Source of the DNA: DASSKA01 sp963839365
GTDB taxonomy: Bacteria > Actinomycetota > Actinomycetes > Propionibacteriales > Nocardioidaceae
Assembly: GCA_963839365.1 (NCBI GenBank)
Contig: CAWIUT010000003.1
Coordinates: 186,001-250,000, forward strand
Length of the DNA stretch: 64,000 nucleotides
Direction of reading: 5' to 3'
Both the position numbers and the translations under genes were made by a program. This document shows positions 33,787 through 42,284 of the stretch, in pieces; the stretch's first letter is position 1; each line of letters begins with the position of its first letter. The notes under the pieces were generated by a model, which did not search any database, had not been told where the DNA came from, and worked only from the letters and a program-made list of their open reading frames with translations.

Positions 33787-34199
33787 CTTCTGCTCCGAAG
33801 GATCGAGTGTGGTTGCTGTCTGGCCGCAACAGGTCCGGCGGGATCTCCGCAGGGAACGAGCTGCCCGGTGGGGGCTCCGCTGCGAGCCGGAGAGTCGATC
33901 CTCGGTGCGGGTCACGCGGGGCCGAGGGTGCTCAACGAGGTGCGAGGGTGGTGCGTGCTGCTCGCCGCGGGCTTCTTCGAAGGCCAGGACCTGTCCGAGG
34001 ACACGTCGTACTCCGCGGCGAGGTGGCCTACCTAACAGGCCCCGCCACGGCGGCGAATAAGTACGAAGAAGCTCCGCATGGTTTGGTCAGCGTAACAACC
34101 TCCTCGCGCGGGAGGCACCCGCCTACGGCGAGTGTTTCATGATGCGAGACGGCGTCTCGGCTCGCGGCAGGCCTGCGGATGCCTGCCACAATCGGCGCC
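33787..34199. other. Intergenic stretch without a supported gene
   Basis: About 410 bp between the divergent small gene and the methyltransferase. No open frame here shows a recognisable motif. CACAAT at 34187-34192 lies 7 bp before the methyltransferase ATG and may be its -10 element. No repeat, tRNA or riboswitch was recognised. Confidence 0.5.
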
Positions 34200-34766
34200 A
34201 TGAGCGCCCCACCCGAGCTGCCCCCTATCGTCGAACGGGCCTTCGCGGTGTCCCGCAAGCGGGGCTACGTGTCGTTCTGCCGCAACGAGACCGGGCGGCT
34301 GCTGGCCGCGTTGGCAGCGAGCCGGTCCGGCACGCTCGCCGAGTTCGGCACCGGGTGCGGCGTGGGGACGGCATGGCTGCGCAGCGGAGTCCGCCCGGAG
34401 ACCCGGATCCTGACCGCCGAGCTCGACCCCCACCTCGCCGAGGCGGCCGGAGAGATCTTCCACGACGACGCCCGGGTCGAGGTGGTGGCCGCCGACTGGT
34501 CGACGCTGCGGGACCGCGGCCCCTTCTCCTTGTTGTTCCTCGATGCCCGGGAGCCGAAGGACATCGACGCCGAGGCGGTCGTGGACCTGGTGGAGCCCGG
34601 CGGGGTGGTGGTGCTGGACGACTTCACGCCCTGCTCGTCCTGGCCGCCGCTCTACGAGGGGCGGGTCGACTCGCTGCGGGAACGGTGGCTGACCGACGAG
34701 CGGTTCACCTCCGCAGAGGTGATGGTCGCCTCCGACGCCTCGGTGCTGCTGGCCACCAAGCGCTGA
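34200..34766 (+). CDS. Class I SAM-dependent O-methyltransferase-like protein
   Basis: 188 aa. The Rossmann glycine loop is LAEFGTGCGVGTAWL near residue 45, the acidic SAM-ribose residue is in LTAELDP, and LLFLDAREPKDI supplies the post-II motif; it closes with GGVVVLDDFTP. This resembles caffeoyl-CoA/YrrM-type methyltransferases, but the metal-binding residues are not obvious and the substrate is unknown. The ATG at 34200 is chosen over 34179. Its last 115 bp are overlapped by the antisense end of the YczE-type gene. Confidence 0.85.
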   Translation: MSAPPELPPIVERAFAVSRKRGYVSFCRNETGRLLAALAASRSGTLAEFGTGCGVGTAWLRSGVRPETRILTAELDPHLAEAAGEIFHDDARVEVVAADWSTLRDRGPFSLLFLDAREPKDIDAEAVVDLVEPGGVVVLDDFTPCSSWPPLYEGRVDSLRERWLTDERFTSAEVMVASDASVLLATKR

Positions 34767-35437
34767 GCCGGCTTCCCCGGGACGGGCAGCAGCACGGTCA
34801 GCCGCGGCAGCAGCACGTGCACCAGCGGACCGATCGCCGCCGCGTAGACCACGGTTCCCACGCCGACCGGCCCGCCCAGCGCCCAGCCGGCGACCAGCAC
34901 CGCCGCCTCGAGGCAGAGCCGGACCAACCGGACCGACCTCCCCGTACGGCGCACCAGTCCGGTCATCAGCCCGTCCCGCGGGCCGGGCCCCAGCTGGGAG
35001 CCGATGTAGAGGGCATCGGCGAATCCGTTCAGGCTCACCCCGGCCACCAGCAGTGTCCAGCGCAGCGCCGGCGAGTCCGGGGCGGGGAGCACGGCGAGGG
35101 TCAGGTCGGCGGCCAGCCCGATCACCACCGCGTTCGACACCGTGCCCAGCCCTGGCATCTGCCGCAGCGGCACCCACAGCAGCAGGACCAGCAGGCTGAC
35201 GAGGATCACCACGGTGCCGAAGGACAGCCCGAGCCGGTCGGCCAGGCCTGCGTGCAGCACGTCCCACGGGGCCAGGCCGAGAGTGCTGCGCACCTGCAGC
35301 GCCGTGGAGACCCCGAACAGCACCAGACCCAGGTAGAGCAACGGCAGCCGACGCACCAGCCGACCGGCACGCAGCTGAGCCAGCGGGGAGAGCGCGGCGA
35401 GCTCGCGCTCCGGGACGACGGGGGGAGCAAGCGACAT
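34652..35437 (-). CDS. YczE/YyaS/YitT family integral membrane protein
   Basis: 261 aa with about six hydrophobic helices. LYLGLVLFGVSTALQVRSTLG, APWDVLHAGLADRLGLSFGT and GPGPRDGLMTGL are typical of YczE proteins, whose function is not established. It is divergent from a MocR regulator, the known YczR/YczE pairing. The last 40 residues after HVLLPRLTVLLPVPG are Ser-rich, lie antisense to the methyltransferase gene and look like an extension beyond the natural end, perhaps after stop-codon loss. ATG 35437 has GGGG upstream. Confidence 0.87.
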   Translation of the reverse strand: MSLAPPVVPERELAALSPLAQLRAGRLVRRLPLLYLGLVLFGVSTALQVRSTLGLAPWDVLHAGLADRLGLSFGTVVILVSLLVLLLWVPLRQMPGLGTVSNAVVIGLAADLTLAVLPAPDSPALRWTLLVAGVSLNGFADALYIGSQLGPGPRDGLMTGLVRRTGRSVRLVRLCLEAAVLVAGWALGGPVGVGTVVYAAAIGPLVHVLLPRLTVLLPVPGKPAQRLVASSTEASEATITSAEVNRSSVSHRSRSESTRPS

Positions 35438-35455
35438 GGCCCCATCCTCTCCCCC

Positions 35456-35495
35456 ACTGGCCCTTGAATAAATAGCCAATCATGGAACAGTGGCC
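35456..35495. promoter_or_regulatory. Candidate MocR operator between yczE-like and regulator genes
   Basis: ACTGGCC (35456-35462) and AGTGGCC (35489-35495) are direct copies 33 bp apart, three helical turns, with an inverted AGCCA (35474-35478) between them in the only AT-rich part of the region. Two direct plus one inverted copy is an arrangement reported for MocR regulators. Confidence 0.5.
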
Positions 35496-35498
35496 TGC

Positions 35499-36923
35499 AT
35501 GACTCCGCCTCTGTCGGCACATCGGATGGCCACCCTGCTGGGGGCTGCGGTGCAGCGGCGGCCCGCGTACCGCGGCATCGCCGATGCGGTACGCCTGTTG
35601 GTCGCCGACGGGCGGATCCCGCCGGGCACCCGGCTGCCGAGCGAGCGGGACCTGACCGAGGCGCTGGGGGTCAGCCGCACCACGGTCACCCGCGCATACG
35701 CTCACCTGCGCGACATCGGCTACCTCGAGTCGCGACGGGGGTCGGGCAGCGTGACCCGCCTTCCGGTGCGCGGACGCGCCGTCGAGGACCCGGTGCTCTC
35801 CCCCGCTGACGCGCGCCCGGGGCTGATCGACCTGACGACCGCGGCCCCTCCCGCCCCGCCCGGAGTGGCGGAGGCCTACGAGGCCGCCGTAGCGGCGCTG
35901 CCCTCCTACCTCACCGGAACCGGTTACTACCCCAGTGGGCTCCCCGCACTGCGGGAGCAGATCGCCCGCCGGTACGCCGCCCGGGGCCTGCCGACGAGTC
36001 CGGAACAGGTCGTGGTCACCGGTGGCGCACTGGCCGGCATCGCGGTGACTGCTCGGGCGTTCGCCGGCAGCGGAGACCGGATCCTGCTGGAGTCGCCCAC
36101 CTACCCGAACGCCATCGCTACCCTCCGGCGCGCCGGCCGGCTCGTCGCCGCGCCGGTGGACCCGACCGGGTGGGATGTCGAGGCGCTCCTCGCCGTCGTG
36201 CGGCAGACGGCACCGCGGCTCGCCTACCTGGTGCCGGACTTCCACAACCCCACCGGCGCCCTGATGGGGGACGCCGACCGTGCCGGGCTAGCAGCCGCGC
36301 TGGCCCGCGGCCGGGCCCTTGCGGTGGTGGACGAGACCATGCTCGACGTCGACCTGGACTCCTCCTTCACACCGGCCCCGATGGCCGTGCACGCGCCGGA
36401 CTCGGTGACGGTGGGCAGCGCCAGCAAGGCCTTCTGGGGTGGCCTGCGGACCGGCTGGCTGCGCGCCCCCGAGCACCGGGTCGGAGCGCTCATCGGCGCC
36501 CGGCTCACCGTGGACCTCGGGGCGCCGGTGCTCGAGCAGCTGGTGCTCACCGAGCTGCTGCAGCGCCCGGTGCTCGAGCGGCAGCGCGAGCGGCTGCGCG
36601 GCCGCCGCGACACGCTGGCGGCCGCGCTGGCGCAGACCCTGCCGGACTGGCGGTTCGAGCTTCCGCACGGGGGACTGTCGCTGTGGTGCCGGCTGCCCGC
36701 ACCGCTGTCCTCGGCCCTGGCGGTCGCGGCCGAACGACACGGCGTGCTGCTCGCGCCCGGCGGCAGCTTCGCCCCCGACGGCGGGCTCGAGCGGTTCGTG
36801 CGGCTGCCCTACACGCGGCCCGAGGAGGAGCTGACCGAGGCAGTGCAGCGGCTGGCAGGTGCCTGGCAGGACGCGCAGCGGCACCGCAGCACGGCCGGCG
36901 GCCGAGCCCCCCTGGTCGCCTGA
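35499..36923 (+). CDS. MocR/PdxR-family regulator (GntR helix-turn-helix fused to aminotransferase fold)
   Basis: 474 aa. Residues about 20-85 are a GntR winged helix (PPGTRLPSERDLTEALGVSRTTVTRAYAHL). The remainder is a class I aminotransferase fold: TGTGYYPSGLPALREQIA, FHNPTGALM, and the PLP-lysine context TVGSASKAFWGGLRTGW. MocR proteins bind PLP as effector. Pairing with a divergent YczE-type membrane gene places it in the YczR subgroup (known of the family). Starts GTG 35490 and ATG 35499 are both possible. Confidence 0.92.
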   Translation: MTPPLSAHRMATLLGAAVQRRPAYRGIADAVRLLVADGRIPPGTRLPSERDLTEALGVSRTTVTRAYAHLRDIGYLESRRGSGSVTRLPVRGRAVEDPVLSPADARPGLIDLTTAAPPAPPGVAEAYEAAVAALPSYLTGTGYYPSGLPALREQIARRYAARGLPTSPEQVVVTGGALAGIAVTARAFAGSGDRILLESPTYPNAIATLRRAGRLVAAPVDPTGWDVEALLAVVRQTAPRLAYLVPDFHNPTGALMGDADRAGLAAALARGRALAVVDETMLDVDLDSSFTPAPMAVHAPDSVTVGSASKAFWGGLRTGWLRAPEHRVGALIGARLTVDLGAPVLEQLVLTELLQRPVLERQRERLRGRRDTLAAALAQTLPDWRFELPHGGLSLWCRLPAPLSSALAVAAERHGVLLAPGGSFAPDGGLERFVRLPYTRPEEELTEAVQRLAGAWQDAQRHRSTAGGRAPLVA

Positions 36924-36947
36924 CCCGCCGCTCCGGCCCCGCGGGAC

Positions 36948-38537
36948 TCAACCGTCCAGGTCGACCGCTCGCACCTCGGCAGCCGCCATCGCGTCCTCGA
37001 TCTCCTGCAGCACCGACGCAGGGATCCCCGAGTCGACGCTCAGCGCGACCAGAGCGTGGCCACCCTTGGTGTCACGCGCCACCTGCATGCTTGCGATGTT
37101 CACCCCCGCCGCCCCGAGGATGCCCCCCACGGTGCCGACCATGCCGGGCCGGTCGGCGTAGCGGAAGAACGCCAGGTGCTCGGTCGGCTCGATGTCCAGC
37201 TCGTAGCCGTCGACCTCCACGAGCCGCTCCTTCTCCCCGAGGCCGACCAGGGTCCCCGACACCGAGTGCTGCGACCCGTCGGCCAGGGTGCCGCGCAGCG
37301 TGATCAGGTTGCGGTGGTCCGGGCTCTCGCTCCGGGTGACCAGCCGCACCGCCAGGCCCCGCTCGGCCGCGAGCAGCGGCGCGTTGACGTAGGACACGGC
37401 GTTCTCCACCACATCGGCGAACACGCCCTTGAGCGCCGCGAGCTCGAGCACGCGTACGTCGTACTGCGTGATCTCGCCGCACACCTCCACATCGAGCTGC
37501 TGGGCCACCTCACCGGCCAGCGCGGTGAAGATCCGCCCCACCTTCTCGGTGAGCGGCAGGGCGGGCCGGACGTCCTCGGCGATCACCCCGCCCTGGACGT
37601 TCACCGCGTCCGGCACCAGCTCCCCGGCCAGCGCGAGACGCACCGACCTGGCGACCGCGATCCCGGCCTTCTCCTGGGCCTCCGCGGTGGAGGCACCCAG
37701 GTGCGGTGTCGCCACCACGTTCTCGAACTCGAACAGCGGGCTGTCGGTGCACGGCTCGTGGGTGAAGACGTCGAGACCGGCCGCGGCCACCCGCCCTTCC
37801 TTGAGGGCGAGGTACAACGCGTGCTCGTCGACGATCCCGCCGCGCGCGGCGTTGACCAGCACCAGGCTCGGCTTCACCTTGGCCAGCTCCGGCTCACCGA
37901 TCAGACCGACGGTCTCCGGTGTCTTCGGCAGGTGCACGCTGATGAAGTCCGATTCCGCGAGCAGCTCGGCCAGGCTCACCAGCCGGACCCCGAGCTGGGC
38001 GGCACGACCGGCCTGCACGTAGGGGTCGTAGGCGACCACCTTCATGCCGAACGCGTTCAGCCGCTGGGCGACCAGGACCCCGATCCGCCCCAGCCCGAGC
38101 ACGCCGACGGTCTTCTCGAACAGCTCCACGCCGGTGTAGGCACTCCGCTTCCACTCCCCCTTCTTGAGCGTGGCGTCCGCCGGGGCGAGGTGGCGGGCGG
38201 CAGCCAGCAGCAGCCCGATCGCGAGCTCCGCCGCGGAGACGATGTTGGAGGTGGGGGCGTTGACCACCATCACGCCGTGCTGCGTGGCCGCCTTGACGTC
38301 CAGGTTGTCCAGTCCGACTCCGGCACGGGCCACCACCTTGAGCTGCCGCGCTGCGGCGAGCACCTCGGCGTCGACCCGCGTGGCGCTGCGGACCAGCAGC
38401 GCGTCGGCGTCGGCGACCGCGGCCAGCAGGTCGGCCCGGTCCGCGCCGTCGCAGCGGCGGATCTCGAAGTCCTGGCCGAGCGCCTGGACCGTGGCGGGGC
38501 TCAGCTGTTCGGCGATGAGTACGACGGGCTTGCTCAC
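36948..38537 (-). CDS. serA: D-3-phosphoglycerate dehydrogenase
   Basis: 529 aa, first enzyme of serine synthesis. Substrate domain LLVRSATRVDAEVL, nucleotide-binding GVLGLGRIGVLVAQRL near residue 145, catalytic Arg in VNAARGGIVDE and His in ATPHLGASTAEAQEKAG. The C-terminus has the intervening ASB domain and an ACT domain (RYADRPGMVGTVGGILGAAG), as in the long type found in mycobacteria, where serine inhibits. GTG start with AGGA 9-10 bp upstream. It converges on the MocR gene with 24 bp between. Confidence 0.97.
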   Translation of the reverse strand: MSKPVVLIAEQLSPATVQALGQDFEIRRCDGADRADLLAAVADADALLVRSATRVDAEVLAAARQLKVVARAGVGLDNLDVKAATQHGVMVVNAPTSNIVSAAELAIGLLLAAARHLAPADATLKKGEWKRSAYTGVELFEKTVGVLGLGRIGVLVAQRLNAFGMKVVAYDPYVQAGRAAQLGVRLVSLAELLAESDFISVHLPKTPETVGLIGEPELAKVKPSLVLVNAARGGIVDEHALYLALKEGRVAAAGLDVFTHEPCTDSPLFEFENVVATPHLGASTAEAQEKAGIAVARSVRLALAGELVPDAVNVQGGVIAEDVRPALPLTEKVGRIFTALAGEVAQQLDVEVCGEITQYDVRVLELAALKGVFADVVENAVSYVNAPLLAAERGLAVRLVTRSESPDHRNLITLRGTLADGSQHSVSGTLVGLGEKERLVEVDGYELDIEPTEHLAFFRYADRPGMVGTVGGILGAAGVNIASMQVARDTKGGHALVALSVDSGIPASVLQEIEDAMAAAEVRAVDLDG

Positions 38538-38998
38538 GGCGACGGTTCCTCACGTGACGTGGTCGGCTTCAGCGGCCATCACCCCGCGCCGGCGGAGCGG
38601 CCGCGCACGACGCTGTGCCCGGGCTTCACTCTACAGCGGCCGCGCGCTGCGGCCGGACCCGACCACGGGACGAGACGCCCGTCTCGCCTCCTGACCGACC
38701 CGGACCCGCAGAGCGCGCGAACCGCAACAAAAGGCAGCCGTTACCGGATTGAAACCTGCCTGATCCGGGCATGAGGTTAGTTTGAGGAGCGCACGGGGCG
38801 GGGATGCTACGGTCACCAGGTCTCGGGGGGCGGACGCTCGGCCGCTGCACGGGCGGAGCGTTTCGTGGCCCGCCGGTGGGTGCGCCTTCACGTACCAGCG
38901 GTTTGCGGCTGTCGCCCTGGTGTGGTTGGTTTGCACACCGAAGGATTGTCCGACTCATGCCCAACGACATGCCCAAACGAGCACGTGAGGGGGTTCGT
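38538..38998. other. Intergenic region upstream of the glycine-betaine transporter
   Basis: About 460 bp between divergent serA and proV. An in-frame ATG at 38957 gives 14 extra residues to the transporter but has a poor ribosome site. TTGAAA near 38749 and TACGGT at 38808-38813 are promoter-like pieces without good partners. No riboswitch or small gene was recognised; osmotic control elements, if present, are not visible to me. Confidence 0.45.
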
Positions 38999-40213
38999 GT
39001 GCCAGCAATCTCGGCACACCATCTCTACAAGGTCTTCGGACGACGAGCCCGCGACGGAGTGGCTCGTCTGCAGTCGGGAGCCGATCCGGCCCAGCTGCAG
39101 AAGTCCGGACTCACTCCCGCCGTCATCGACGCCTCGTTCAGCGTCGAGGAGGGCGAGATCTTCGTGGTGATGGGACTCTCCGGTTCCGGCAAGTCCACGC
39201 TCATCCGGATGGTGAACGGGCTCCTCGAGCCCACCGCCGGCCACGTCGAGGTGTACGGCGAGAACCTCACCGCGATGGGGCCCAAACAGCTGCGCGCGGC
39301 GCGCCGCGACAAGGTCAGCATGGTGTTCCAGCACTTCGCCCTGCTCCCCCACCGCACCGTCGCGGAGAACGCCGCCTACGGGCTCGAGATCAAGGGGGTG
39401 TCCAAGGACGAGCGCCGCAAGCGCGCGATCGAGGCCCTCGAGATGTGCGGCCTCGAAGGCTGGCATGACCACAAGCCGGGTGAGCTCTCCGGCGGCATGC
39501 GGCAGCGGGTCGGGCTGGCCCGGGCGCTGGCCGCCGACACCGAAGTGCTGCTGATGGACGAGGCGTTCAGCGCCCTCGACCCGCTCATCCGTCGAGAGAT
39601 GCAGGACCAGCTGATCGAGCTGCAGCACAAGCTGGGGAAGACGATCCTGTTCATCACCCACGACCTGAACGAGGCCATGCGGCTCGGCGACCGGATCGCG
39701 ATGATGCGCAACGGCCGGATCGTGCAGATCGGGACCTCCGAGGAGATCCTCACCGATCCCGCCAACGACTACGTCGCCCAGTTCGTCGCCGATGTCGACC
39801 GCACCCGGGTGCTCACCGCCTCGTCGGTGATGGAGAAGCCGGTAGCCGTGCTCGGCGGCGAGCAGGGCCCACGCGTGGCGCACAAGCTGATGCGCGAGCA
39901 CCAGCAGCACGGCCTCTACGTCACCGGAAGGGACAGGAAGCTGCTCGGCTACGTCACCGAGGACGCGGTGAACCAGCGCCTCGACGACAGCAACCTCGAC
40001 GGAGTTCTCGAACCGGTCACCACCGTGGTCACCGCCGACACTCCGGTGGCCGAGCTGTTCGCGCCGGCGGCGCACACCCGGCTGCCGCTTCCGGTCGTCG
40101 ACGACGACAAGCGGCTGATCGGCGTGATCCCCCGAGTGACGCTGCTTGCCGCCCTGGGCGCGCACACCGACTTCTCCAACAACGGGGACAAGGAGGCCGA
40201 GAGTGTTCACTGA
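38999..40213 (+). CDS. proV: Glycine betaine/proline ABC transporter ATP-binding protein
   Basis: 404 aa. Walker A MGLSGSGKST, Q-loop FQHFALLPHRTV, signature LSGGMRQRVGLARALA, Walker B VLLMDEAFSALDP and H-loop ITHDLNEAMRLGD are all present. The C-terminal third is a pair of CBS-like repeats (GYVTEDAVNQRL, IGVIPRVTLLAALG), which sense ionic strength in OpuA. I chose the GTG at 38999 because GAGGGGG lies about 5 bp upstream; ATG 38957 is the alternative. It overlaps proW by 11 bp. Confidence 0.93.
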   Translation: MPAISAHHLYKVFGRRARDGVARLQSGADPAQLQKSGLTPAVIDASFSVEEGEIFVVMGLSGSGKSTLIRMVNGLLEPTAGHVEVYGENLTAMGPKQLRAARRDKVSMVFQHFALLPHRTVAENAAYGLEIKGVSKDERRKRAIEALEMCGLEGWHDHKPGELSGGMRQRVGLARALAADTEVLLMDEAFSALDPLIRREMQDQLIELQHKLGKTILFITHDLNEAMRLGDRIAMMRNGRIVQIGTSEEILTDPANDYVAQFVADVDRTRVLTASSVMEKPVAVLGGEQGPRVAHKLMREHQQHGLYVTGRDRKLLGYVTEDAVNQRLDDSNLDGVLEPVTTVVTADTPVAELFAPAAHTRLPLPVVDDDKRLIGVIPRVTLLAALGAHTDFSNNGDKEAESVH

Positions 40214-41156
40214 CCTGCTCCTCCCGCTGACCGCCGTTCCGCGTATCCCCCTCGGCCAATGGGCCAACGACGTGGTCACCTGGCTGCAGAACAACTGGGC
40301 TCCGTTCTTCGACGGCATCGCCACCGGGGTCAACACCCTCGTCGGCTGGCTGCAGACAGGGCTGATGGACCTCCCGATCTTCGCCGTGGTGCTCATCATG
40401 GCCCTGATCGCGCTGGTCTCCCGCGGCTGGAAGATGGCGATCGCGGCGGCGATCGGGTTCTGCCTGATCGACTCGTTCAACCAGTGGGCCAACGCGATGG
40501 AGACGCTGGCGCTGGTGGTCGTCGCCAGCGTGATCGCCATCGTCCTGTCCATCCCGGTCGGCATCATTGCGGCCCGGTCAAGAACCACCTCGGGGGCACT
40601 GAAGCCGGTCCTGGACTTCATGCAGACCCTTCCGGCGTTCGTCTACCTGCTGCCCGTGCTGTTCCTTTTCGGCCTGGGCGCCGCACCCGCCGTGCTCGCC
40701 ACCATCGTGTTCGCGATGCCGCCCGGGGTGCGGCTCACCGAGCTCGGCATCCGGCAGGTGGACGCGGAGATGGTCGAGGCCGGGCAGGCGTTCGGAGCGA
40801 CGCCCCGGGAGGTGCTGCGCGGCATCCAGATACCGCTCGCCCTCCCGACGATCATGGCGGGGATCAACCAGGTGATCATGCTGTCGCTGTCCATGGTCGT
40901 GATCGGCGGGCTGGTCGGGGCTCAGGGCCTCGGCAGCGCCGTGATCCAAGGGCTGCAGACGCTCGAGATCCCGCTCGGCACCAACGCCGGAGTAAGCGTC
41001 GTGATCCTCGCGATCTACCTGGACCGGGTCACCGCAGGCTTCGGCCAGGCCCGGCAACCGTTGTTCGCAGGGCTGCGGTCGCTGTTCGGGCGCCGCGGTC
41101 AGGAGGAGGAGTCCCCCTCGACGAGCGACGTGCCGCGGCAGAAGGCCGCCGCCTGA
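40203..41156 (+). CDS. proW: Glycine betaine/proline ABC transporter permease
   Basis: 317 aa inner-membrane permease with about six to seven hydrophobic helices. The QTLPAFVYLLPVLFLFGLGAA segment and EAGQAFGATPREVLRGIQIPLALPTIMAGINQVIM, containing the EAA coupling loop, are diagnostic. It begins with GTG at 40203 inside the proV end, with AAGGAGG 6 bp upstream. The C-terminal tail is hydrophilic. It works with proV and proX as a compatible-solute importer. Confidence 0.94.
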   Translation: MFTDLLLPLTAVPRIPLGQWANDVVTWLQNNWAPFFDGIATGVNTLVGWLQTGLMDLPIFAVVLIMALIALVSRGWKMAIAAAIGFCLIDSFNQWANAMETLALVVVASVIAIVLSIPVGIIAARSRTTSGALKPVLDFMQTLPAFVYLLPVLFLFGLGAAPAVLATIVFAMPPGVRLTELGIRQVDAEMVEAGQAFGATPREVLRGIQIPLALPTIMAGINQVIMLSLSMVVIGGLVGAQGLGSAVIQGLQTLEIPLGTNAGVSVVILAIYLDRVTAGFGQARQPLFAGLRSLFGRRGQEEESPSTSDVPRQKAAA

Positions 41157-41273
41157 CCCCGCGGGCGGCCTTCGACCGGCGTGGGCCGTTCGAGCGCGGG
41201 CCCGCTGCGCATGTGGTTGCAACGGATACGAACCAACGTGAACCGAAGAGATGAGGAAGAAGGAGTGACAACC

Positions 41274-42197
41274 ATGAAGAAGCTGCGACTCGGCGGCGTG
41301 CTCGTCGCTGTGATCGCTCTCCTCGCCACCGCCGGCTGCGCCAGCGGCAACAGCGAGGCCGGCGGCTCAGGCGGTGGCTCAGGCGGCGGCTCGAACGGCG
41401 GCGGGTCGGGCAACAGCAAGCAGCTCACCATCGGCTACATCAACTGGGACGAGGACGTCGCGGTCACCCACCTGTGGCAGAAGGTGCTCCAAGACAAGGG
41501 CTACAACGTCTCGATCAAGCAGATCTCCGACGCCGGCCCGACGTTCGTGGGTCTCGCCAAGGGCGACCTCAACCTGTTCTTCGACGCCTGGCTGCCCAAC
41601 ACGCACAAGACCTACTGGCAGAAGTACGGCAGCCAGCTGACCGACATCCAGACGTGGTACGACAGCGCCCCGCTGACCATCGCGGTGCCGAAGTACGTCG
41701 ACGTCACCTCGATGAGCCAGCTGAAGTCGCACGCGAGCGAGTTCAACAAGACCATCGTCGGCATCGAGCCGGGCGCGGGCCTGACCCGGGTCACCAAGAC
41801 CAGCATGATGCCGAAGTACGGCCTCCAGGACTGGACGCTCAAGACCTCCTCGACCGCCAGCATGCTGGCGGCGCTGCAGAAGGCCATCGCCGCCCACAAG
41901 CCGATCGTGGTCACGCTGTGGCGTCCGCACTGGGCCTACGCGAAGTTCCCCATCCGTGACCTGAAGGACCCGAAGCACGCCATGGGCAAGCCGGACTCCA
42001 TCCACGCGGTGGGCACCGGTGACTTCGGGAAGAACTTCCCGAAGGTCGAGGCCATGATCAAGAACTTCCACATGAACGACCAGCAGCTCGGCGACCTGGA
42101 GAGTGACGTCCTGCTGAAGAACAAGAACAACCCGAACAAGGGTGTGCAGGAGTGGCTGAAGGCCAACCCGGGCTTCGAGAAGTCCTTGACGTCCTGA
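41274..42197 (+). CDS. proX: Glycine betaine-binding lipoprotein
   Basis: 307 aa. Signal MKKLRLGGVLVAVIALLATA ends in lipobox TAGC (Cys22). A 25-residue Gly/Ser linker then leads into an OpuAC-type domain: TIGYINWDEDVAVTHLW, LNLFFDAWLPNTH, GIEPGAGLTRVTK and VTLWRPHWAYAKFPIRDL, including tryptophans of the betaine aromatic cage. AAGGAG precedes ATG 41274; a GTG at 41265 is an in-frame alternative. It follows proW by 117 bp and ends at a very strong hairpin. Confidence 0.94.
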   Translation: MKKLRLGGVLVAVIALLATAGCASGNSEAGGSGGGSGGGSNGGGSGNSKQLTIGYINWDEDVAVTHLWQKVLQDKGYNVSIKQISDAGPTFVGLAKGDLNLFFDAWLPNTHKTYWQKYGSQLTDIQTWYDSAPLTIAVPKYVDVTSMSQLKSHASEFNKTIVGIEPGAGLTRVTKTSMMPKYGLQDWTLKTSSTASMLAALQKAIAAHKPIVVTLWRPHWAYAKFPIRDLKDPKHAMGKPDSIHAVGTGDFGKNFPKVEAMIKNFHMNDQQLGDLESDVLLKNKNNPNKGVQEWLKANPGFEKSLTS

Positions 42198-42234
42198 TCG
42201 GCGCTCAGCTGCTCTGACCCGGAGCGCTCCGAAG

Positions 42235-42284
42235 ACGGAGCCGCCCCGTCCCGCGACCTCAGGTCGGGGACGGGGCGGCTCCGT
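42235..42284. terminator. Very long terminator hairpin after proX
   Basis: An 18-bp perfect stem (42235-42252 with 42267-42284) continues through inner CGACCT/AGGTCG pairs, about 24 bp in all. It covers the stop codon and last codons of the convergent WYL gene, so it should stop transcription from both sides. Confidence 0.8.

Noticed and set aside
33787..34060. Short frame reading VLNEVRGWCVLLAAGFFEGQ as a gene remnant
   Set aside because: No start, no family resemblance I can name, and composition does not distinguish it from chance frames.
34143..34160. GATGCGAGACGGC near the methyltransferase, similar to the leuC/iclR inverted element
   Set aside because: A short match without the phased repeats or second arm; GAGACG strings are frequent at this base composition.
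38538..38998. Possible riboswitch or osmoregulatory RNA upstream of proV
   Set aside because: GC-rich inverted pieces exist but none matches a riboswitch consensus I know, and there is no clear promoter or expression platform.
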